DNA of 64,000 nt from Dactylis glomerata (GCA_007115705.1 QXEO01000143.1:8105434-8169433); one strand, 5' to 3'; positions 33,830 to 45,918 are shown, counted from the stretch's first letter. The notes: generated by a model from the letters alone, not told the origin. Translations and numbers: made by a program.

Positions 33830-36800
33830 CTATTCGAAAGCGAACTCTGCAGGTACCTGCAATTTGTCTTGGATGTAATCTTCCGGAGAAACTGTTTCAA
33901 TAACATCAACATCTTCATTATAAGAATCTCCAGAAATATAATGCTTGAGTCTTTGCCCATTCACCACTTGTGTAGAATCATCTTTCAATGAAGCAATCTT
34001 AATAGCACCTGAGCGGTACACTTCCACAATAACATATGAACCTTCCCATTTAGAGAGTAATTTTCCTGCAAAAAATCTGAGATGAGACCTATACAAAAGA
34101 ACTTTCTCACCAACATGGAACTCTCTCTTAAGAATTCTCTTATCATGCCATTGCTTGACTTTCTCTTTAAAAAGTCTGGCATTCTCATAAGCTTCGTTTC
34201 TCCACTCATCTAGTGAACTCAAATCTAACAACCTTTTCTTACCGGCTAGTTTAAAATCTCTATTAAGCTCTCCCACTGCCCAAAAAGCTTTGTGTTCTAA
34301 TTCTAAAGGCAAGTGACACGTTTTTCTGTAAACCATCTTATAAGGAGACATACCCATGGGATTCTTATAAGTAGTTCTATAAGCCCATAAAGCGTCGTTT
34401 AACTTACTAGCCCAGTTTTTCCTAGATCTATTGACAGTCTTCTGCAAGATAGACTTGATCTCCCTATTTGAAAGCTCTACCTGCCCACTAGTTTGGGGAT
34501 GATAAGCAGAAGCAATTCTATGATTGACATCATATTTAGCAAGAGTTTTTCTAAAACCACCATGAATGAAATGAGAACCTCCGTCAGTCATAAGATATCT
34601 AGGCACTCCGAACCTAGGAAAAATAATATCCTTAAGCATTTTTAACGAAGTCTCACCATCGGCACTCTTTGTAGGTATGGCTTCTACCCATTTAGTAACA
34701 TAATCAACAGCAACAAGTATATGGGTATAGCCTTTTGAAGGAGGAAAAGGACCCATAAAGTCAAATCCCCAACAATCAAACGGTTCAATAACAAGAGTGT
34801 AATTCATAGGCATCTCATTGCGTCTAGAAATATTACCAACTCTTTGACATTCATCGCAAGATAAAACATACCTTCTGGCATCTTTAAAGAGGGTTGGCCA
34901 ATAAAAACCTGATTGTAGAACCTTCTGCGCGGTTCTATCTCCAGCATGATGCCCTCCATTGGCACTACTATGGCATTTTCTTAATATCTCTTGTTGCTCA
35001 TATTTCGGTACACATCTTCTCATAATACCATCAACTCCTTCTTTATATAAATGTGGGCCATCCCAAAAATAATGCCTCAAATCATAAAAGAATTTCCTTC
35101 TTTGCTGAGCTGTAAAGGTTGGAGGCAAATACTTGAAAACAATAAAGTTAGCATAATCAGCATACCAAGGAAGGTCTCGCAAAGTTACATTAATTGCAGC
35201 CGACTGTTCATTTGGAAAACTATCATTAACAGGAATAGGATCAAAAGAAATATTTTCCAATCTAGACAAGTTGTCGGCCACAGGGTTTTCAGCACCTTTC
35301 CTATCTATGATATGCAAATCAAACTCTTGTAAAAGCAAAACCCATCTAATAAGCCTAGGCTTAGCATCCTTCTTAGTCATAAGATATCTAATAGCAGCGT
35401 GATCAGTATAAATAGTAACTTTAGAATCAACAATGTAAAATCTAAACTTATCACACGCAAAAACAACAGCAAGAAACTCTTTCTCAGTAGTAGCATAATT
35501 CTTTTGAGCAACATCAAGAGTCTTACTAGCATAATGAATAACATTAAACTTATTATCAACACGCTGTCCAAGAACAGCACCAACAGCAAAATCACTAGCA
35601 TCGCACATAATTTCAAAAGGTAAATTCCAATCAGGTGGTTGAACAATAGGAGCAGTAGTTAAAGCCTTCTTAAGAGTTTCAAAAGCTTCCTTACAATCAT
35701 CATCAAAGACAAATGGTACATCCTTTTGAAGAAGATTGGTAAGAGGCTTTGAAATCTTAGAGAAATCTTTAATAAACCTCCTATAGAAACCAGCATGACC
35801 AAGAATACTACGAATACCTTTAACATCTCTGGGACAAGGCATTTTCTCAATTGCCTCCACTTTTGCTCTGTCAACTTCAATACCTCTTTCAGAAATTTTA
35901 TGTCCAAGGACAATTCCTTCATTCACCATAAAGTGGCATTTCTCCCAATTAAGAACAAGGTTAGTTTCTTCACACCTCTGCAAAACTTTATCAAGGTTGT
36001 GCAAACAATTATCAAAAGAAGTTCCATAGACGGAGAAATCATCCATGAAGACCTCCACAATTTCTTCACAAAAGCCATGAAAACTAGCAGACATGCATCT
36101 TTGAAAAGTAGCAGGAGCATTGCATAAACCAAACGGCATATGTCTATAAGCATAAGTTCCATAAGGACAAGTAAAAGTGGTTTTCTCTTGATCATCCTTC
36201 TTAACAGCAATTTGAGAAAAACTAGAATAACCATCAAGGAAACAAAAATGAGTCTTCTTAGACAACCTTTCTAGCATTTGATATATAAACGGTAAAGGGT
36301 AATGATCTTTCTTAGTAACTTTGTTTACCTTCCTATAATCAATGCACATTCTATAACCAACTACTACCCTTTGAGGAATAAGCTCGTTATTCTCATTAGG
36401 CACAATAGTCATACCTCCTTTCTTAGGAACACAATGAACAGGACTAACCCATCTACTATCAGCAATAGGATAAATGATACCAGCATCAAGGAGTTTTAAT
36501 ACCTCATTTCTTACCACATCCTTCATCTTGGGAATTAGGCGGCGTTGATGCTCCATGACTGGCTTCGCATCTTTCTCCATATTAATGGCATGCTGACATA
36601 AAGTGGGAGAAATCCCTTTTAAATCATCAAGAGTATATCCCATGGCTCCTCGGTGTTTCCTCAATATTTCCAATAATCTTTCTTCTTCCTTTCCTGAAAG
36701 TTTAGAGCTAATAATAACAGGATATATTTTCTTATCATCAATATAAGCATATTTAAGATTATCAGGTAAAGGCTTTAATTCAAACACAGGATCTTCTTTA

Positions 36801-37063
36801 GGCGGCAAAGTGGTACCAAGATCCTCCACAGGTAGATTATGCTTGAGTAATGGTGGTTGACGGAGGAAATTATTGTCAATCTCTTCTATTTCCTTGCTTA
36901 AAACATCACTTTCGTGATCTTCCATGAATTGCTGCAAGGCATTATTAGGAGCAAGAGCAATAGAAGCAAGCTGTTCAACTCAAAAAATTTCATTAGGCGT
37001 GTCATTTTCATAAGAAGTCTTAGCAAACTTGGAAAAATTAAACTTATAAGACTCTCCATTAAA
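33830..37063 (-). pseudogene. Athila-type polymerase (reverse transcriptase, RNase H, integrase)
   Basis: From the Tat insertion site the frame runs KFNGESYKF to a TGA at 36980-36982, then continues open for 1035 residues to 33830. The reverse transcriptase has LVP/YRMCIDYRKVNK and the active site FMDD. RNase H has MCDASDFAVG and IYTDHAAIRYL. The integrase has an HHCC finger (HHAGDRTAQK to CDECQ) and the acidic triad (GFDFMGP, TDGGSHF and SGQVELSNRE). No chromodomain follows. The TGA could come from CGA by one transition. Apart from that stop and the 8.8-kb insertion separating it from Gag, the enzyme region looks complete. Confidence 0.93.
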
Positions 37064-37068
37064 CTTAG

Positions 37069-37403
37069 TGATGAGGGTTAACTCGACAAATGTCCTAGAT
37101 GAAGGACTTAGGATCGGGGAGATAGGGCGTCGGATGAACTCGAAGGTAAAGTTAGTCGAAATAGGTGTGTATCGGAAGTAAACTTGGGTGTTCAACCTGG
37201 CTCGCTTTCAATCTGCCCTACACCGTCCCCTCCTGGCCCCTATATATAGGTGGCCAGGTCTCGAGGATCGGGTAGGGTTCGATACAGATTACAAATATCG
37301 ACATACGGTATTAACTCGTATTCGACTATCATTACAATTGGGCCTAGCTTATCGGGCCTCAGGGGTACTCAACTAACGGGCTCTATTAACTATACCCTTG
37401 TCA
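37069..37403 (-). repeat. 3' LTR of the Tat element
   Basis: It is 335 bp. Its first bases on the plus strand read TGATGAGGG instead of TGACGAGGG, one of the two differences from its partner. A TATATATA box lies at 37241-37248. Confidence 0.97.
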
Positions 37404-38312
37404 GTAGCCCCTAAGATTCTACCAGAATTGCAGATTCGGGTTGAATCTCTAATCTTCAAATCTTCGACTTGATCAATTCTTCGACTTTATCTTCAAATCT
37501 TCGACTTGGTCTTTCGACTTACATTGATGATAATTTGCTCGCAAGGGGTCTCGATGAACAAGCCTGACAACTCTGACGGATCAAGAGGTCAGTTAACTGT
37601 CGGAACAGATACTTGTCACCTACTTCAAATTCAATCCCCTTGGACTTGAATTCGGGATACCGGTCAAACTCACTCTTTTGCCTCATTTAGGACTTACAAA
37701 AAATGAGTCCCAGTGGTTCTCGGGGTACCCAGTGCGTCCACCAGGATTTTCTTCGCGTCGTAGACACGGATACATACCAGCAGAGCGCATCCATGTGCGT
37801 ATACCAGGCCACACAGGACGGATCCCGGGGTCTTACCTTCGTGATAAATCACGGTATTCGAGTTTCGTTGCGATAACGCAACTCGAGAATCTTATGTCGC
37901 AGTCAAAGTTTGACTGAAAATATTTGGGTTTCTACAACCATAAAACTCGCTCCCGATGGGAGTAACACTTCTCCAATTTGTCGACTACGTAGTCGAAGTT
38001 TTGTATGCTTATCCTTCTGCAATTTCAATATTGACTATTTCATCTCTATCGGGTGCGCGCTCAGCGCTCCCGATGGGAGTAGCCCCCGAGGCTATGTTTG
38101 GCAACTTGTAGTCAAGCATAGGCTCAAAGTTCAGCTCTTCTTTCTACTGTGGACCTTTTACTATTTGACGAGCCCCCGAGTCCAAGTCGAGGTTTCCATA
38201 TCGCACGATCATAGTCTCCTGTCTTGTTTTTCTTTATTGATATTATCGTCTGCTGTACGCAGAATTTAACTCCTGCTTAAAATTTGTTTGTGGGCTGCGC
38301 TGTAGCACGGGG
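37404..38312. other. Region between the 3' LTR and the antisense gene
   Basis: It is non-coding. On the minus strand TAGGGGCTAC beside the LTR (37404-37413) is the likely polypurine tract. A near-palindromic 13-base motif, CTCCCGATGGGAG, occurs twice (37950-37962 and 38067-38079) upstream of the antisense gene. Purine-rich CTCGGGGGCT runs on the minus strand recur near 38081 and 38170. Confidence 0.6.
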
Positions 38313-38329
38313 GCCCAATAATACACGCT

Positions 38330-38337
38330 TATAAATA
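38330..38337 (+). promoter_or_regulatory. TATA box of the antisense gene
   Basis: TATAAATA lies 105 bases before the ATG. A CCAAT-like GCCCAATA is about 17 bases upstream. A telo-box AAACCCTAA lies 30 bases downstream, at 38360-38368, about where transcription would start. The following CT-rich leader is typical of plant genes. Confidence 0.65.
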
Positions 38338-38441
38338 AAGCACCATCTGGTAAGGATAAAAACCCTAATCAGATCCTTTCCTCCGCCGCATCATCTTCTC
38401 TCCTCCATCTAGGGTTTTTCTGAGGTTTCTCTCTCGCACTC

Positions 38442-39011
38442 ATGGCAGATGCTGCAGGCTCCCGTCTGAACCTTGGTTCCCCGGCGGCACCACGAGGTCG
38501 GGGTCGCCCTCGCGGCAGCAAGAACAAGAACACCGCGCCGGCCGCCGCAGGGACTTCATCAGATGCTCCGGCGAAGCGCCGTCCCGGCCGCCCACCTGGT
38601 AGCAAGAACAAACCCAAAGTGACTAACGTCACTCCAGGTCCAATCGCTCCTCCATCTGCTGCTCCAGCTGCTCCTTCTGCACCTCCCCGTATCTTTTCTT
38701 TCCTTTGCATTGCCATGGCGCAGTGCCGTGAGATTCAGCGCTTGCCGCTAGATTTCACGAAGTTTATGGATGGCCGCGAACTGCGAGAGGCGGTTCTTCG
38801 TGAACAGTCTGGCGGTGGCATCCCCTATGAGGTGGAGGTGTGGTATGATGGCGACGGCGAGCAGTATTTCAGAGGTGGCTGGTCGCAATTTGCTGAGGAC
38901 CACGACATCCATCAAGGCTTCATCATGGCCTTCGACTTCCACGTCGGTACGTCGAAGTTTGACGTGAAGATCTATAATGGCACTCTTTGCCATAAGGAGT
39001 ATGAAGCTTGA
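38442..39011 (+). CDS. AT-hook plus B3-like DNA-binding protein, antisense gene of the Tat element
   Basis: It is an intact 189-residue frame on the strand opposite to the retrotransposon genes. Two AT-hooks (GRGRPRGSKNK at residues 19-29; RRPGRPPGSKNK at 46-57) bind AT-rich minor grooves. An Ala/Pro-rich linker follows. Residues about 98-185 resemble a plant REM-type B3 domain: LPLDFTKFMDG, then GGWSQFAEDHDI, then SKFDVKIYNG. The start at 38442 is the first ATG after a clear TATA box and CT-rich leader, and AATAAA follows the stop by 72 bases. Tat elements are known to carry extra frames, some antisense, between pol and the 3' LTR. A protein of this make-up would be nuclear and could act on chromatin or on transcription of its own element; that role is inference. 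Confidence 0.82.
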   Translation: MADAAGSRLNLGSPAAPRGRGRPRGSKNKNTAPAAAGTSSDAPAKRRPGRPPGSKNKPKVTNVTPGPIAPPSAAPAAPSAPPRIFSFLCIAMAQCREIQRLPLDFTKFMDGRELREAVLREQSGGGIPYEVEVWYDGDGEQYFRGGWSQFAEDHDIHQGFIMAFDFHVGTSKFDVKIYNGTLCHKEYEA

Positions 39012-39082
39012 AGCCCTCTTTTATTAGGATCTGTTATCCATGTAATTTCGTTTGACAATGTCCTTCCTGCAATGATATTTGC

Positions 39083-39088
39083 AATAAA
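39083..39088 (+). terminator. Poly(A) signal of the antisense gene
   Basis: AATAAA lies 72 bases after the stop codon, downstream of a T-rich stretch, before the convergent polymerase frame ends at 39449. Confidence 0.5.
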
Positions 39089-39448
39089 CATTCGTACTTT
39101 GTGTCGATATCGTTTACTAGTACCATGAGAACAAGTCATGTTCTGAGATACGCTTTCCATATGTCGGGTTCTTTGCGAACCAATAAATGTAAGGATAATA
39201 TCGGGTTCTTTTTATGAACCAAATTTTCTCTGTATTTATCGGGTTGTGTAAACAACCTTATAGTGAAGGAAAACCCTCCAACTTGCCATAAGAATTCCTT
39301 TCGCACGACCCAGGGGGTTGGAGCCCCCGAGCGAAGAAGTAAAAAATAATTCTACAATTTTGTCGAGTTCAACCCAAAGAACCCGACCTGTGGCCTTATG
39401 TTCTGGGTTCAGAAGGCTAACTCGAATTTATTGATACTATATATTAGT

Positions 39449-42400
39449 CTACGCGTAAAAACGTCGTAGCTGTTCTGCATTCCACGGGTTGCTCTCGTCC
39501 TTCCCAGTTTTCTTGTCTTGTAGTCGATATGCTCCTCCTGGTATTACTTCAGTGACGATGTAGGGTCCCACCCAAGGGGACTCCAATTTGCCGTGGCTGT
39601 CTTGCCTAAGTCGCAAAACAAGGTCTCCCACCACGAAGGATCGTTGACGAACTCGACTACTGTGGTAGTTTCGTAGACTTTGTTGATATTGCGTAGCCCT
39701 TTCTAATGCTTTGTCTCTTGCTTCATCTAGCGCATCAACGTCGTCTTGTAATGCTTCTGTTGATGTCGCTTCGTCATATGCTGTCACTCTTGGAGCCTCG
39801 TGTGTAACTTCGACTGGAAGCACGGCTTCTGCGCCATGGACCAGGAAGAAAGGAGTTTCTTGAGTTGCTGCATTGGGCGTAGTTCTTAGGCTCCAAAGAA
39901 CGGAGGGCAATTCTTCAACCCAAGCGCTCTTTGCTTTCTCGAGAGGTGCTAAAAGCCTCTTTTTTATTCCACTACTTATCAGGCCATTGGCTTTTTCGAC
40001 TTGCCCGTTTGTCTTCGGGTGCGCCACGGATGCAAATTTAAGCTTGATCCCCAATCCTTCGCAGTAACTTTTGAATTCTTTTGAAGTAAAATTTGTCCCA
40101 TTGTCTGTGATGATGCTGTGTGGTACACCAAAACGAAAAACTATCGACTTGATGAAGCTGATTGCTGCTGTAGAATCTTGAGTTGTTACTGGAGCTGCTT
40201 CCACCCATTTGGTGAATTTATCGACTGCTACTAGCATGTAGACATGCCCTCCTGGCCAAGATTTGTGCAGCTTTCCCACCATGTCAAGACCCCATTGTGC
40301 GAAGGGCCAGGATAATGGTATTGTTTGTAGCTCCGCTGCTGGTGCATGTGGTCTGGATGCAAACCTTTGACATGCTTCACACTTTCGAACTATATCTTTC
40401 GCGTCTTCGATGGCTGTTAGCCAATAGAATCCCGCTCGAAAAGCTTTTGCCGCTATTGCTCTGCTGCTGGCGTGATGGCCACATACTCCGCCGTGTATGT
40501 CTTTCAATATTGTTTGCCCTTCCTGGGGTGTGACACAGCGTTGTAAAACGCCTGTAATACTTCTCTTGTATAGTTTTCCTTCAATCACGACAAACGCTTT
40601 CGCTCTTCGAGTTATCCTCTTAGCCTCCACTGCATCTTCTGGTAGCTTTTTATTTATCATGTACGCAATATATGGCTGCATCCATGTTTCTTCTATCATC
40701 ATGACCTCCTCTGGCTCTGTCATAGCCCCCGAGCCTGTCGTGGTAGTCGAACTTTTAGCACTTTTTATTGACCTTTCCGCTATTTCTTCCCAAAATACTC
40801 CAGATGGCACAGGTAAGCATTGTGATCCAATATTTGCTAAAGTGTCGGCTTCCTCATTGCTGTTCCTGCTGACGTGAGAGACTTTGCATCCATCGAACGT
40901 TCCTTCTAGATAATGGTACAAATTCTTGTAGGCCATCATGTTGTCATTGATTGTGTCACACCTGTTCATAACTTGCTGGACAACAAGGTTAGAGTCTCCA
41001 AATATCTTTAGGCGAGTTGCTCCACAAGCTTTAGCCATCTTCATTCCGTGCAACAAAGCCTCGTACTCCGCTTCATTGTTAGAAGCCTGCGGGAAGCTCA
41101 TCCGTAAGACATACTTTAACTTGTCGCCATGAGGCGATATTAATACTACTCCTGCGCCTGCTCCTTGGACTCGCTTTGAACCATCGAAGTACATTGTCCA
41201 AGTACTCGATAAATCTGGTGGTCCCGTGCTTTGCAGCTCGAGCCACTCTGCTGTAAAATCTGGCAAAATTTGTGACTTGATCGCCTTCCTTTTTTCGTAC
41301 GTGATGTCCATGGGAGATAACTCGATTCCCCACAAAGAGACACGGCCTGTTGCTAAAGGGTTGTTCAATATGTTCGATAGTGGTGCTTCATTGACCACTA
41401 TAATTGGGTGCACAGTAAAATAATGTCGTAATTTTCGTGCAGTAGTGAAGACACTGTACGCCAGCTTCTGATAATGCGGGTACCTCTGTTTGGTTGGAGA
41501 TAGCACTTCGCTGATGAAATACACCGGTCTCTGGACGCCATGAGCTTTGCCTTCTTCACTTCTTTCGACTACTAGAACTGTACTTACCACCTGATGGGTT
41601 GCGGCGATGTACAGTAGCAGTGGTTCTTTTTCTTTAGGTGCGACCAGCACTGGCGGCGTGGAAAGCACTTTTTTCAACTGCGCAAAAGCTGCGTCTGCTT
41701 CTTCTGTCCACTCAAATTTGTCGTCTGACTTCTTCATAAGTGCATAAAAAGGAAGCGCCTTCTCCCCTAGTCGAGCAACGAAACGACTTAATGCCACGAC
41801 TCGTCCTGCTAATTTCTGTACGTCGTGGAGTTTCGTGGGTTTCCCCATTGTTAGAATTGCTTGAATTTTCTCTGGATTTGCCTCTATTCCTCGTGCTGAT
41901 ACCAAGAATCCCAAAAGTTGTCCTGCTGAAACTCCGAAGGAACACTTTGTCGGGTTCAACTTAAGCTTGAACTTGTTCAGGTTGTCGAAGGTTTCTGCCA
42001 AGTCGCTGATTAAAGAGTTCTCCTCTCTTGTAGTGATGACTACATCATCAATGTAGACTTGTATGTTGCGCCCTATTTGGCTCCCGAGGCAACTTTGCAT
42101 CATCCTTTGATAAGTTGCTCCTGCATTTTTTAGGCCGAATGGCATCACTTGGTAGCAAAACACCCCATACGGTGTGATGAAGGCCGTTTTTTCCTCGTCC
42201 TCTTTCTTCAGCTTGATCTGGTTATAGCCAGAATATGCATCCAAAAAGGAAAGCCTTGCGCAGCCCGCTGTTGAATCGATTATTTGATCGATGCGGGGTA
42301 AAGGGAAGGGATCCTTTGGACAATGCTTATTGAGAGATGTGTAGTCGACACATACTCTTTGTACGTCTGTGTTCTTCTTGGGTACTATTACTGGGTTCGA

Positions 42401-42640
42401 CACCCAACTCGAGGTTTTGATCTCTCTGATAAATCCAGCACTTTCTAATCTATGCAATTCTGACGCTATTGCCTTCCTCTTGGGTTCATCGAATCGTCGC
42501 AGTGGTTGCTTGACTGGTTTCGCCTTGGGGTCTACATTTAGTGCGTGCTCGACGAGTTCCCTGGGAACCCCTGGCATGTCCGATGGACACCAGGCAAAGA
42601 TTTCCCAGCGCTCACGGAGGAACTCGACGAGCACGCCTTC
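39449..42640 (-). pseudogene. Tat-clade polymerase (reverse transcriptase, two RNase H domains, integrase)
   Basis: This frame of about 1063 codons runs on from Gag-protease in the same frame but after two TAG codons. The reverse transcriptase has VCVDYTSLNKHCPKD and the active site YIDD, about residue 195. A first RNase H region follows (residues about 300-430). A second, archaeal-type RNase H (YFDGSKRVQGAGAGVV, NNEAEYEALLHG, GDSNLVVQQV) lies near 475-600 and marks the Tat clade. The integrase has HHAS to CEACQ, then GLDMVG, TDNGTNF and NGQVEKANG. The C-terminus (LESPWVGPYIV) is intact, with no chromodomain. The enzyme domains show no internal break. Only the upstream stops separate them from Gag. 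Confidence 0.92.
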
Positions 42641-42700
42641 CTATGTGGGATCCAAGTTCACCGCAATTGATGTCGTCTTGTTTGGGTCCGTAGGGTGGAC

Positions 42701-45541
42701 CTATATTTTCTTTGAATCCTGCGTTGTGTCGAAAGCCTTATCTGGCAGGGATCGTCCAACGTCGGGTAGCACATTATGATCTGTTTCTCCTTTTAACCTC
42801 TCGTATTCTGCTGTCATGCCGAAGGTTTGTGCCATCTTGTTGAATTCTCTGTCACATGTGTTGGCTACTTCAAAGCTCCCTTGTACTGTGATTGTTCCTT
42901 TGGGCCCTGGAATTTTTAACGTGAGATACGCGTAGTGCGGTACTGCCATGAATTTTGCAAATGCTGGGCGCCCCAGGATTGCATGATATTGTGACGGCCA
43001 ATCCATAACTTCGAACTCCAGTTTCTCTCTTCTATAGTTTTCGCTGCTACCAAAGCAGACATCGAGTTCTATTCTTCCCAAAGGGTAGTTTGCTGCTCCT
43101 GGTACTATCCCGTGGAAAGAGCAATCTGTTGGCTTCAGACTCGTCGGTGATATGCACATAGCCTTTAGTGTTCTAGCATATATTAAGTTTATGCCGCTCC
43201 CTGCATCCATGAACACTCTTCCGATGTCGTATCCTCCTATTTGCGCTTTTAGAACCATAGGCGAGTGGCCCGGCCTAGGAACTTTCCGTGGGTGATCCGC
43301 TCTACTAAACTTGACTGGTTGCTCTGACCATCGTAGGTACTCTGTGGTAGCTGGTGGTGACGATATTGCTATGTTCACTTGCCTGGATATGCTCTTTTGT
43401 TCTTTTTTCGACTTGGGCACCGGTTGAATCATGGCTGACATGTACACTTTTGACTCTAGATGCTTTGATAACCTTTGAGTTTGATACCCTTGACTTCTAC
43501 GTTTTTCTCCTTGCCTTCCTTCTTGGCTCGAGCCCATGGCACCTTGCAACCTTAGGAATGTTCTGCAATCCTTCATCTGGTGATTTGAGACCCTTTTCCC
43601 GTCGAGGTACGCGTAGTGGATTCGACAAGGTCCGTATAGCATATCCTCAGCCGAAGGACCAGAGTATCTTGACTTTTCTGTTCCTTTTGCCTGAAACCTC
43701 TTACTTTCGTACCCTTCCTCTTCTTCTAGTATATAACCTGCGGCTATCTGATTTCGCCTTCCTTGGTTACCCCCGCTTCGGTATCGTCTCCTTTGTCGAC
43801 TTATTCTGTCGACTTCTGGCGAGCACCCTCTTTTATTGTTATACGCGTCCTCTCCATCAGCGAATTTGTTGGCTTGTTCCATTAGCTCAGTTACTGTCGT
43901 AGGTCTTGTTCTTCCTATTTCTTCTACAAGATCTGAGCGACGAAGTCCTTCTGAAAAGGCGTCTATTGCTCGTTCATCGGAGACGTCCTCTGCTGAGTTT
44001 TTGATTATACTCCAGCGTTGTATATAAGATCGTAGCGTCTCGCTTTTCTTCTGCACACGTGTTTTAACTTCTTCCAGTGATGCTAGGCGCTTGTAGGTGG
44101 AGCGAAAATTTCTTGCGAATTGACTTTCGAGTTCCCCCCAACTTCCAATGGATTCGTCGGGTAGGGTGTTCAACCAGGACCGGGCAGCGCCGGTGAGGTG
44201 CAGCTGCAAACTTTGCATTGCAGTCGCCTTTGTTCCTCCTAATATCTGCACTGCCTGCAGATAATCTGATAGCCATAGGGTGGGTTCCTGCGACCCGTCG
44301 TACTTGCTCTGATCGTGGGGTAGTTTAAATCCTTTGGGTACTCGCGTTTTGCGAACCATGCGGGTAAAGCATAACGCACCCATATCTTTATCATCGTCTT
44401 CGTAATTTTCTTCCCTCCAAGCATGCCATGATTTATCTACTCGAGCTTGTGCTATTATACTTCTTGCATCCTCCTTCCTTTTCTGTCGCTTTTTCTCTTC
44501 TGATGATTCACTATAGTCATCGTTTGAGTACTTGTACCTGAACTTCTCCTTGCCACTTCCCTTGTAGCTTGTCGACTTCATCTCTGGGGCTTGCTCCCTG
44601 ATTTTACCTTCTACTATTCCGAGGCTTCGTATCGCGGCTCGGTGCATATCTTCTCGCGGGTCCCCATGCTCTGGTCTTGTGGCTAGTAAATACGCTTGTG
44701 CTGCTGCTAATGCCGCCTCTGGCGTTTTTTGTATTAGGTCATCTTCCTCCTCTTCTAACTGTGGGGTGGGGCTCCTCGAGTACCCCTCTTCTCTGTCGCG
44801 TGCTGTTGCCCCCCTTCTGTGTTTTGGATCTCCACGCCTCTCTCTGCTATATTCTGAGTCTTCACTATAGTCTTCCCAGTATTCTTCCCTTGATATGCTG
44901 TTGTTGTCTTGAAGCATCATGTCTCTTTCCTCCCTTAGTTTCTTCTTGTGTTGGTATAGTGCATACTGATATCCCATTAGAACTTCTCTTCACGATCCCT
45001 CGGGTACTTCTGCACCATGATTAATGGCTGATGTAATCATCCTCCATTCACCAGCCGAGACATGGACTTTCTCTTTTTCCTTTTTGTTGTGATTTTTCAC
45101 TTTGTCGACTTGCCTGTCGACCCTTTTACTCTCTTCGCTGTTGTTTCCTTCCTCTGCTTCAGTGATAATAACGCATAGCTGATGTACTTTGGAGACGCCG
45201 CTGCTTCCTACGGCGAAGTCCTTTGCGTTGTTGTGCATCTGACACGCTTTTTCTTCTGAGTCGAATTTTTGCTGAATTTCGTCGCTTTCTGCGATTAATG
45301 CTTTTTCTAAGCTGACCGGCGAGTTTACCTCGCTGGAGGAGCCTTCTGATGATTCCAATGCTTCCTTTGTTTCGGGCTCTTGTGCCGACGGATCTTGATC
45401 TTGTTTCGTCGGATCCGAAAGGCGAGAGGAACCCGACGGCCCAATGAAGATGCTCAAACTTCCAATTGTTAGTTCTACCTCTTGACTTCCGTCGACTTCT
45501 GGACTGCTGTTGGCTAAAAGCGAAAAAGCCGTCGAATTCAT
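42701..45541 (-). pseudogene. Tat-clade Gag and aspartic protease, with a TGA and two TAG stops before pol
   Basis: The frame opens at ATG 45541 (MNSTAFSLLANS), close to the primer site. It is broken by TGA at 44990-44992, continues open for 758 codons, and stops at TAG 42701-42703. A further TAG at 42641-42643 precedes the polymerase. All lie in one frame, and CGA or CAG would restore each by one base. The Gag core reads HDQSKYDGSQEPTLWLSDYL, then AARSWLNTLP; a C..H...H....C motif near 43590 may replace the usual zinc knuckle. The protease active site is MDAGSGINLIYA (about 43200). Long acidic and Lys-rich stretches lie at the N-terminus. The element presumably moved before these stops arose. 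Confidence 0.88.
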
Positions 45542-45558
45542 GATTCCAACGCCCAGAC

Positions 45559-45576
45559 TCCCCACGGTCGGCGCCA
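45559..45576 (-). other. Primer-binding site of the Tat element
   Basis: On the minus strand TGGCGCCGACCGTGGGGA lies two bases inside the 5' LTR. It is one base off the tRNA-Lys complement and identical to the sites at 4139 and 12438. Confidence 0.85.
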
Positions 45577-45578
45577 CT

Positions 45579-45913
45579 TGACGAGGGTTAACTCGACAAA
45601 TGTCCTAGATGAAGGACTTAGGATCGGGGAGATAGGACGTCGGATGAACTCGAAGGTAAAGTTAGTCGAAATAGGTGTGTATCGGAAGTAAACTTGGGTG
45701 TTCAACCTGGCTCGCTTTCAATCTGCCCTACACCGTCCCCTCCTGGCCCCTATATATAGGTGGCCAGGTCTCGAGGATCGGGTAGGGTTCGATACAGATT
45801 ACAAATATCGACATACGGTATTAACTCGTATTCGACTATCATTACAATTGGGCCTAGCTTATCGGGCCTCAGGGGTACTCAACTAACGGGCTCTATTAAC
45901 TATACCCTTGTCA
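45579..45913 (-). repeat. 5' LTR of the Tat element
   Basis: It is 335 bp, with a TATATATA box at 45751-45758 that would drive minus-strand transcription of gag-pol. Only two transitions separate it from the 3' LTR. Confidence 0.97.
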
Positions 45914-45918
45914 CTTAG

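Larger units (their letters stand above)
37069..45913 (-). mobile_element. Tat-clade Gypsy retrotransposon with an antisense gene, minus strand, young
   Basis: The 335-bp LTRs (37069-37403 and 45579-45913) differ at only two bases, both transitions. CTTAG duplications flank the element (37064-37068 and 45914-45918). It carries a tRNA-Lys-type primer site, a long Gag-protease-polymerase frame with a second, archaeal-type RNase H typical of Tat, and a plus-strand gene between pol and the 3' LTR. It interrupts the Athila Gag-Pol frame. Three in-frame stops block its polyprotein. Confidence 0.97.
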
